Of a stretch of 64,000 nucleotides of DNA, positions 56,764 to 64,000 are shown piece after piece. The position numbers and the translations under genes were made by a program. The stretch's first letter is position 1; the number at the start of each line of letters is the position of its first letter. Under the pieces are notes generated by a model. The model ran no database searches. It saw only the letters and a list, made by a program, of their open reading frames with translations, and was not told the DNA's origin. Origin of the DNA: Linanthus parryae (lineage: Eukaryota > Streptophyta > Magnoliopsida > Ericales > Polemoniaceae); contig JALGPY010000013.1 of NCBI GenBank assembly GCA_023055425.1, positions 14,855,735 through 14,919,734 of the forward strand. The letters are read 5' to 3'.

Positions 56764-57405
56764 AAAAAAAAATGAAAAACGAAGAGGAGTATCAAAGGAA
56801 GAAAATCCAGGGTGCTTGATTAATTTTATTTCAAAACGTCTGGCCGGCAATTTTTATCACAGTTTCACATTCGTTCACAGTTGTGGCCGCGAGAACGGCA
56901 GTTACACCGGGACTGGGGAAATTGAGTGTCTAGAATCTTAGGTGATTTGGGTCAGTTTCTGTCATCTTGGTGAGGGAGTGTGAGATTGGGGTATGTGTGA
57001 GTGTGCTGTGACGTTTAGGACATCGCTTCTAAATGACTTATCCTACCGTCCCAAAGCCGGCAGATTTACATTACACCCAGAGGAAAGCACGGAAGGTGTG
57101 CATTAGGGATACGTTCGGTTTGCGTGCAAAAGCGGAAGTAAGTGGTGTTCGTGCTTGTTCCTAACCTAGGCTGGCCGCGAGTTCTTCCGATCTCCGCAGT
57201 TTCTGAAATCTAGGGGAATATGAGAGCTTAATGATGTCCAGTTTGAGTTGAAGAGATTGCCCAGCCTCACCGGAAAAAAAAGATACACTGTTTTTATCAT
57301 ATTAATACTGTTTTTAAATAAGTGCAGTTACACCGCTCTGGATTGATTCGGGATAGTATGCATTGGTAGTATATTGCTGGAATTTGCTCGGGACGAGCAA
57401 AGTTT

Positions 57406-57416
57406 AGTGTGGGGGT
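57406..57416 (+). promoter_or_regulatory. Polypurine tract of Gypsy-G
   Basis: AGTGTGGGGGT three bases before the 3' LTR, preceded by the TGCTCGGGACGAGCAA inverted repeat as in the other copies. Confidence 0.83.
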
Positions 57417-57419
57417 ATT

Positions 57420-59548
57420 TGATAACGCCCAATTAGGGGTTATCTTTTAGCCTGATTTGACATGTATTTGTGTCGGAAAGCCGTGTTTTAGCCAGAATTC
57501 ACCCTCGGAAAGCCTCGGTTTTAGGAACGAGACGTTTATATGCTCTTCGTGAATTTCTGCGTGTTTCGTACTTTTATTGGATATGATCGCGGGTTTTTTT
57601 CATGTTTTTACAGGAACGGGTTCGGAAAGTGCATTGGGATGCGTGCCGAGACAGAACCGGGTTCGCCTCGGGAAACGTGCAGAAAATGCTCGGAGCAGGA
57701 TGTGACCGAGACTGGTAAAAAGAGGAGTGGACTGGAAAACGGAAAAACTGGAGGAGAAACGAGCAGTGAAAGCCGACCGAGGAAGCTGAAAACGCCAAAA
57801 CCGAGAATCACCGGGATGCGCTCGGTTGACAATATCTTGAGCTTGACTTGGAATTTTGAAGTGAGACCAGGGGCAAAAGAACGGAGACGTCAAGAGCTTT
57901 CCGAAAACAGGTTATAGTGCTGAAACGGAGTCCGGCCGAAAAACCGACTCCCGTCACGTGTGGGTCCCAGACAGGCCACGCCCGAGTAAGGAGTCTCAGT
58001 TCCCGGTGTCCAGAGTCAGGAGCAACTATTTCATGTTCGTGACAATTTCCGGGACAGTTTTGGCCTAGGGGTATTTTGGTCATTTTGGCACCGGGCCCGG
58101 GTTTCCGGAGTCATGTTCAGATTTTGTCTCCCAAATTCAGTCAGCAGTTTTCCTATGGCCAGAGCCAAGCTTGGACAGAATTTGGAGCGATTTTGACCCA
58201 GGGGTATTTTCGTAATTTTGATAAGTTTCGGGTCGAAACGCAAGACGGGAACACGGGAAAGCAGGAAGACACCGAGGAAGGAAAACTGGAGATTTCAGGC
58301 AGAAGAGTGGGACCCAGGAGACCCAACCGGGCCCACCAGAGGACCAACCAAGGGCCACCATCACACCCCCTGGTTGCGTATATACGCAGGCTTGCGTATA
58401 TACGCAGCCTTGCGTATATACGCAGGCAGGGAGGTGATGGTTGGAGGATTTTTTTGGGCCCTGGTTGCGTATATACGCAACCCTGCGTATATACGCAGCC
58501 AGTTTGACTTTTTTTTCCCGAGTCGATGGACCGATGGCAGTTTTCGTAAATTCTGGCGCAAGCGTTTTCGGGAAAAACAGCACTATTTAAAGACTCGTCC
58601 AGACTCCTTTTGATCATCAACACAAGACAGCACAACCGAAGGAGAAGTCGGAGCATCCCCGGAGAGCACGGAAACGCGAATCCAGATTCAAGACACCCGT
58701 TTGCTCTTCTTCTCTCTCATTCAAAAAATGTGTTATTTACGTTATGAATTTAGTAGCTAAACTTTTACCTAGGTTCTCGGTGAACCTAGGGTTTCGTTTT
58801 CAGAGATTAGTTCTACGTTTTGACTATGAATTCATGATTACGTTATCTTAATATCAGCAGCTTTATCAGTTATTCTGTCTTTGAATTTTACTGTTTATGC
58901 ATGATCGGAGTAGCTACCCAGAATTGCTACAGACCCGAGCCGGTAGGTGAAAACGTCCGGTTAGGGTTAGGAAGAAAAGACAGAATTTAGCACCTTACCC
59001 TGATGGGCCGACTAGCGAAGGGGAGTTAGGACTAGCCTGAAATCGTTGAGACCAACTGTTAGAGAATTTGACCCGGGCCATCAGGACAGGTTAGAAACCC
59101 TAGCAGCCTTAGAACGAGACTGCAGATTTAGGCAGCTTAACAGGAATCCGACAGTCTGCAGGATTGTGATAACGTGCAGGAAAAGAAAAGATACTGCACA
59201 ATTGGTACGTGGCACGGATAACGAGACTGCTGTGTGTTTTCATGTCAAACAAAGAACGAAAATCTGAAGAACCCTAGGGGATCCCGGGACCTAGTATCTC
59301 AAACCCTAGTTTTACAACCTTAAGATTATTCAGAAAACTTTCACAAAAAGATTTACGTTTCAGTTATTTACTTTCAGTTTTAGTTAGTAAGCAAACTCTC
59401 ATAATACTCCTCCCTTTTACACTCTGTTAGTTAAAACTGATTACTAGAAAAACCTGCAAAGTCCCTGTGGGATCGATAATCTGAGTCGTAATACACTCTA
59501 TACTACTTGATTCGTATACTTGCGAATAGTACGCTAAATTGCGCATCA
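57420..59548 (+). repeat. Gypsy-G 3' LTR
   Basis: 2129 bp, TGATAACGCC to GCGCATCA. TATA-like TATTTAAA lies at 58584-58591. It keeps five palindromes, against one in the 5' LTR. Confidence 0.93.
58375..58497. promoter_or_regulatory. Palindrome cluster in Gypsy-G 3' LTR
   Basis: TGCGTATATACGCA at 58375-58388, 58393-58406, 58411-58424, 58466-58479 and 58484-58497. The last ends 86 bp before the TATA-like box. The first three are spaced every 18 bp, close to tandem. Confidence 0.82.
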
Positions 59549-59553
59549 CAACC

Positions 59554-62050
59554 ACTCCAAGACGATTAAACCTTAATTTCTTGAGGCACGAGATGGGAAA
59601 CATGTGCATCAATTCTCGTTCACAACAACAAAAATGGTTGAAAGGAACCTGAAGAACAGATGTCTGGTCTATCGTGTTACCATTTTGATCATACACATTG
59701 AAGTGAAATGTTGTCGCCCATATTAAAGTATTATATTGTGTCTTATTTGATAACAAGTCGTCTTATTGAACGTCAAATCCCCTAATTTCTAGTGATTCAA
59801 TCAAGCATTCGATTATTCTCATAATGTGATAGGTTGTGGAATTCTTGAAGTCGGATTGGAAATATTAAACTTTTTGGGTAAGACGAAGCCATTTTCAAAA
59901 AAACGTTCCAATAAGCCTGGGCTAGCTCTGCATCCACCATAGTCTTTCAACAATATAGAGAAGTCCTAACAAAGACAATCAAGTGGCCATTTCCTGAATT
60001 CAGGCTTAACCATTGGACCGTATACTTTCACAAACCTTTGGTCGACTTCAGTGTACAAGCAACCAATGTACTTCCCCTTTCGTATTGGTCTTGAAGACTC
60101 ATGGCATGAACCACTTATTTTCTTTGGAAATCTCCGTACCCCGAACATGCTTGTTACCTCGGAAGTACTTAGTTTTTCAGGCCTTCAACTCTTCGTACCC
60201 CCCGGATTCATTCATGAATGTCTTGTACCATTCGTAATTTGTAACCGAAATGTAAGTTATGGCTTCACGATCTATCTTTGAGTAAAATCATATCATAACC
60301 TATGTAATATATTTCATATGATCCCAACAAAATGGTCCTTTACCCTTGATGTTGTAATTGAAAAGTTTGCGGCCACACTTTTTAATGCAACAACTGATTT
60401 GTGAATATTCATTCTCCTTGTGGTTCCGCCAATGGGAGAAGGCTTCAACGAATGGTTTCTCGGGATTCATCAATTTCTATAAGGATGGGGTTGCAAAATT
60501 GACACTCCATAGCAACTTAGTCGGGCTGAGTTTGAGCTCCTAAGCATTCTTTGTCTTTCCCCCAACTCAAACGTAGCTCGCCTTCACCGCTGTGAGTAAA
60601 TGCACCTTCAAGATTTCTATGAACTAATAGACAATAAATCAATGTACTTCCCCTTTCGTATTGGTCTTAAAGACCCATGGCATGAACCACTTAAGTTCTT
60701 TGGCAAGCTCCGTACCCCGAACATGCTTGTTACCCCAGAAGTACTTAGTTGTTTCGGTCTTCAACTCTTCGTAGCCAACCACCCCCCCCCCCCCCCCCCC
60801 CCGCGGATTAATTCATGAATATCTTGTACCCTTTTTGATCTGTAATAACAATGTAAGTTCTGGATTCACGACCGATATCTGAGTACAATCATCTCATAAC
60901 CTATGTAATCTCTTCCATATGATCCCAATACAATGGTCCTTTACCCTTGATGATGTAGTTGAAAAGTTTGCGGCAACGCTTTTTAACGCCACAACTGATT
61001 TGTGAATATTCATTCTCCTTGTGGTTACGCAATGGGAGAAGACTTCAACGAATGGTTTCTCGTGATTCATCAATTTCTAGAAAAGGAGGGGGTTGCAACA
61101 TTGACACTCCATAGCAACTTAGTCTTTGAGTTTCTAAGCATTCTTTGTCTTTACCCAACTCAATCGTAGCTCGCCTTCACTGTCAGTGAGTAAATTCACC
61201 TTCAAGATTCCGATGGACTAATATATTGTCGGTGGGTTGGACATCTTCATGAGCGCCATCATAATAGTATATGGAATTCGGATTCCTACAATCTTCATGT
61301 CTTATGTTCTCATCAGTTTCAAAATAAGGTACCGCTTGAAGTCAAACAAGTTGCGTTGGTACTTTCGGCATCTGTACTTCCTCTTCCTCTCCATTCCATT
61401 CTTAGGCATTATTACAAGCATCCTCAAACAATCTTTCAATTTCATACTTTGCTGATTTTGTCGCTTTTTCCGCTTCTGCTTGCTTTGATTTGTAGGCATC
61501 CTGGATTGTAGCTCCGGGCTTCTGCTTGCTTTGATCCGTCGCTTGCTGGCTCGAAGCTCCCGACTTCTGTTTTCTTATAGTCTTCATCGGCTGTTTCGGA
61601 TTGATCGGGTTAGGCCTTAGGTCCTGTTGTTTCGTTCTCTACAGTCTAGGAAGAAGACGTTTGTATCCGATAGAACTAACTTATATTAATTATAATAATA
61701 TGAGTTTCTCAATCAAACAATAAAGCATACCATTTTGCCTACATCATCTATGCTCCCTTTTGAATTAGTCCACATGTCATGTACCATGCCCCGACTTGCA
61801 GGAAAAAATTCCTCATATTCTTGTCATTCCTCTCAGCTTGCGCGAATGTTTTCTCAACTTCCTGCCATGTTTAACTACACTAATTATCACCCCGCTGGTA
61901 TACTCAAATTGTTCTTTAAATAAAGTTAGAGAATCCTACATGCTTAACACCCTCACTGACAAGCCATCAATCTTCCTTGTCAACTCCGATGATATCTTGT
62001 TGACCTTCGTGTAAACTACTTTGAACTCATCATTAACAATATGTTGAGTC
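59554..62050 (-). pseudogene. Degraded coding relic of unknown identity
   Basis: Coding-like pieces are readable on the minus strand: ISSELTRKIDGLSVRVLSM (about 61955-62015), a Lys/Ala/Glu-rich stretch (KSKQAEAEKATKSAKYEIE near 61430-61490), and KGKYIGCLYTEVDQRFVKVY (about 60015-60080). Many stops and frame changes interrupt them. I recognise no family. Gypsy-G inserted at its left edge, so the sequence left of 49868 and right of 59553 was once joined. It may be part of a MULE or a captured gene fragment; neither is proven. Confidence 0.4.
60064..61230. repeat. Direct tandem duplication (two units of about 580 bp)
   Basis: Unit 1 is about 60064-60639 and unit 2 about 60640-61230. They match along their whole length, for example the CAATGTACTTCCCCTTTCG start at 60064 and 60640 and the ACCTTCAAGATT end at 60604 and 61198. 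Unit 2 carries a 21-base C-run (60782-60802) where unit 1 has CCCCCC. Point differences are spread through both, so the duplication is not recent. Confidence 0.88.
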
Positions 62051-62079
62051 AAGATCCCTGAATGTGCTTTGAGTGGTAA

Positions 62080-63542
62080 TTGTTTTGAGTGATGAAAGAC
62101 AAAAGGCTAAGACATTAGAAGCAAATGCATGTCAGTTATCTCAAGGCCTTGAGATTGACTTAACTTCAAAGCCTTGAGTTATCTTATCCTGCTATGTGTT
62201 CTAACATTTTTGTGTTGCAGATTTGGATATCTGAATATGCAAATAAGTGATTTATGGTATATACTTGTGGTTTGTAATATTTATATATCTAACACAATTG
62301 CAGATGATCAGATCTGGAAGAATCAAAGTTATCTGGGTTTAATTTTGAAATGCTGTGAATCAGGTTCAGAGCTCCAAGGCCTTGAGATAGGCCTTGAGCT
62401 GCTGACAGTTTTTACAGAACTTAATTGATTCTTTCTTGCAGGTTATGACTCTTAGTATTGTGATTATTCATTCACTTCTAAGTGTCTTAAAATTGTTTTA
62501 TATGTCTTATTTGTTCTAGAGAATATGCAGATTATTGTTCTAAGTTTATTAAACAGTTTTATCAGAAACTGTATAACCAAACAGTCTCAGTACTGTTAGA
62601 TGTTTGGATTTTGCTTTTTCAGTGTTTATATGTTGTTGCAGGGTTGTTAAACGTGCAGGAGAAATCTCAACAAACTCCAACGGATATCCACCTGAAGCTG
62701 TTTGAATTTAAGTTGAAAACAGAAGGAGGATTTGTAGGAACTGAGATCCTAAAATCTCTCAAGTTGCAGCTGTGGATAAAAGAGACTGGTTTGAATTTTG
62801 AAGGTAGAGAGAGGCTTGCAGAATACTCTGAGAGGTGTGACAAATTCGTGGGAGATCATCCATTCAAACACACAATCATTCAAGCTTCATTCCAGACTTC
62901 TGAAGATCAAATCAATCCAGTCATTCCTGAAGAACACTTCCTGGCTTCTACAGCTTATCTTTATACTGTGTTCTTCATCTGTACTTCATCTGTGTATTTC
63001 TATATTATCTTAAACCTCACTTAACCTAGTGGTTGGTTGTTCAAGTGAAAAACAAGAGGTTCTTGTTAGCTCAACAGTTAGTAGCTGGAACTAGATAGGT
63101 TTGGAACCACAAGCTGTATAGGTGTAAGGGAAATCACTTAGGCTTGAAGATCTTGGGTTGTTTCTGTGTGAGTAATAAGAAGTGTTTGCCCAATCCTGGT
63201 GGGATTAGATCCCTCAGGCAGAGATTAGGTCCATTGGGACTGAACTCTGTAAATTACTTTGTGTTCTTTACTTTTCTGTTTGATTATTATCTGCTGCACA
63301 CAACTCAAATCAAACTAGGGTTCAAAAGCTGTTTAGAATTGTTCACAGCTCAAGGCCTTGAAGCTTACATCTTTTCCTTAGTAAGTTTCAGACAGTTTAC
63401 AAAATCTCAAGGCCTTGAGATTTGAGTTTCACACAAATCTTTCCTGTTAAACTTTAAGTTTTGCAAAAAGTTTCCATACTCAATTCAACCCCCCCTTCTA
63501 GAGTATTTAGGTCCTGTATTTATTCTACATTACACACTTTCA
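62080..63542 (+). repeat. Copia-F 5' LTR (left border approximate)
   Basis: Ends TTTCA before a perfect PBS, with the C-run (63489-63495) and TTCTAGAGTATTTAG block shared with Copia-A and D. It contains TCTCAAGGCCTTGAGA palindromes at 62139-62154 and within 63402-63423. An extra segment of about 600 bp (62220-63020) has no counterpart in the D LTR by eye. The exact start is unclear. Confidence 0.75.
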
Positions 63543-63544
63543 GT

Positions 63545-63556
63545 TGGTATCAGAGC
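63545..63556 (+). promoter_or_regulatory. Copia-F primer binding site (initiator tRNA-Met)
   Basis: TGGTATCAGAGC, a perfect match, three bases after the LTR. Confidence 0.92.
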
Positions 63557-63593
63557 TTGTGTCACTGTTCTTAGATCTAACAATCTGGTGACT

Positions 63594-64000
63594 ATGAGTA
63601 ATGTAGGATATGGTGCATTCTCACAAGGAAGAGCAGCCAACAGACCTCCATTGTTCTGTGGTGACAATTTCATGCATTGGAAGGCATTGATGAAGATGTT
63701 CATCATAGATCAAGACATGGAACTATGGTAAATAGTTCAGAATGGTCCTCATGAGTATTATACTACAATTGATGGAGTCAGAACTTTCAAGTCTGAGGAA
63801 AATCTCTCAGTTACTGAACTGGAAAAGGTATCCAAAAATTAAAAAGCTATGAATTTGCTATACTGTTCTTTAAATGCAGATGAGTTCAACAGAGTGTCAA
63901 ACTGCAAGAGTGCCAAAGAAGTGTGGGATAAACTGGTGGTGACATATGAAAGAACCAGCCAGGTTAAGCAGACAAAAGTCAACATACTTCTGAGGCAGTA
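63594..64000 (+). pseudogene. gag: Copia-F gag N-terminus, cut by window edge
   Basis: The ATG at 63594 gives a gag start like Copia-A and D (GRAANRPPLFCGDNFMHWKAL). TAA codons at 63729-63731 and 63840-63842 interrupt the frame, while the remainder stays in frame to the window end (SAKEVWDKLVVTYERTSQVK). The rest of the element lies outside. Confidence 0.87.

Larger units (their letters stand above)
55240..57405 (+). other. Noncoding 3' region of Gypsy-G (env-position gene lost)
   Basis: A CT-rich leader-like piece (55290-55320) remains. The body of the env-position gene seen in Gypsy-C is replaced by about 500 bp of sequence I cannot assign, which contains two similar GAATCGACCCCGGTGT-type repeats (55391-55407 and 55486-55502). 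Homology to C returns at the GAGGGCATG block (55812) and continues to the PPT. A 40-base A-run lies at 56722-56761. Confidence 0.65.
49869..59548 (+). mobile_element. Gypsy-G: non-autonomous Athila-like element (gag-protease only)
   Basis: A 9.7-kb element with LTRs of 2022 and 2129 bp, perfect 5-bp TSD, tRNA-Asp PBS and PPT. The internal 5.5 kb keep gag and protease, joined in frame to the integrase C-terminal tail, then noncoding sequence. RT, RNase H, integrase core and the env-position gene are missing. By eye the LTRs show about 20 substitutions outside two deletions, about 1 percent, so this is the youngest gypsy copy here. Confidence 0.93.

Noticed and set aside
56595..56850. Lysine- or phenylalanine-rich proteins at 56595-56850
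   Set aside because: They are translations of the 40-base A-run.
58375..58424. CRISPR-like array of repeats spaced every 18 bp
   Set aside because: The repeats are palindromes with spacers of only 4 bp, inside a plant LTR; no cas genes and wrong organism type.
62611..63024. A 137-aa gene at 62611-63024
   Set aside because: It sits inside the Copia-F LTR upstream of the PBS; no homologous frame in the other copia LTRs and no recognised motif, though the extra segment itself is unexplained.

Overview
The window is repetitive nuclear DNA of a flowering plant. The evidence is plant-type LTR retrotransposons primed by plant tRNAs (tRNA-Asp for the Ty3/gypsy elements, initiator tRNA-Met for the Ty1/copia elements), a hAT-type MITE and MULE transposase remnants. 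I see no intact host gene and no rRNA or tRNA gene. All proteins are read by eye; the species and the lineage names (Athila-like gypsy, SIRE/Maximus-like copia) come from motif recognition, not from a search.

Left block, 1-42205, is one nest of insertions. Copia-A (+) starts at the window edge and is split at 3050/27583 by Gypsy-B (-, 3051-27577, TSD GTAAG). Gypsy-B is split inside its protease by Gypsy-C (+, 10039-23440, TSD AAAAT). Further right, Copia-A is cut at 28716 by Copia-E (-). The 3' LTR of Copia-E is split by Copia-D (+, 28963-39098, TSD AAGAA). Copia-D carries a 745-bp hAT-type MITE in gag (8-bp TSD) and a 633-bp solo LTR in its reverse transcriptase (5-bp TSD). Copia-E ends abruptly at about 42205 against a MULE transposase fragment, and the rest of Copia-A is missing.

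Middle block, 42206-49868, holds MULE remnants, an unclassified LTR-like stretch, and element H (-). H is a gypsy-type element with a clear LTR and PBS but an acidic ORF of unknown function instead of gag-pol.

Right block: Gypsy-G (+, 49869-59548, TSD CAACC) is the youngest-looking gypsy copy. It keeps a long gag-protease frame fused to the last part of integrase and has lost reverse transcriptase, RNase H, the integrase core and the env-position gene. It is followed by a degraded coding relic with a tandem duplication of about 580 bp, and by the 5' end of Copia-F (+), which runs off the window.

The three gypsy copies form one family. C has gag-pol plus an env-position gene, B has gag-pol only, and G has gag-protease only. 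Nothing here looks autonomous: C and B carry many stops and frameshifts. The most unusual signals are cis-acting. (1) A perfect DNA palindrome, TGCGTATATACGCA, occurs about 25 times. It sits about 80 bp upstream of the LTR TATA box and again in front of the env-position gene of C. (2) An independent palindrome, TTTCAAGGCCTTGAAA, is spread through the copia LTRs, untranslated regions and even coding sequence. Its arms have co-varied in Copia-F. (3) A polypurine-tract-like motif, AGTGTGGGGGT, recurs at several internal sites of the gypsy family, including inside integrase.
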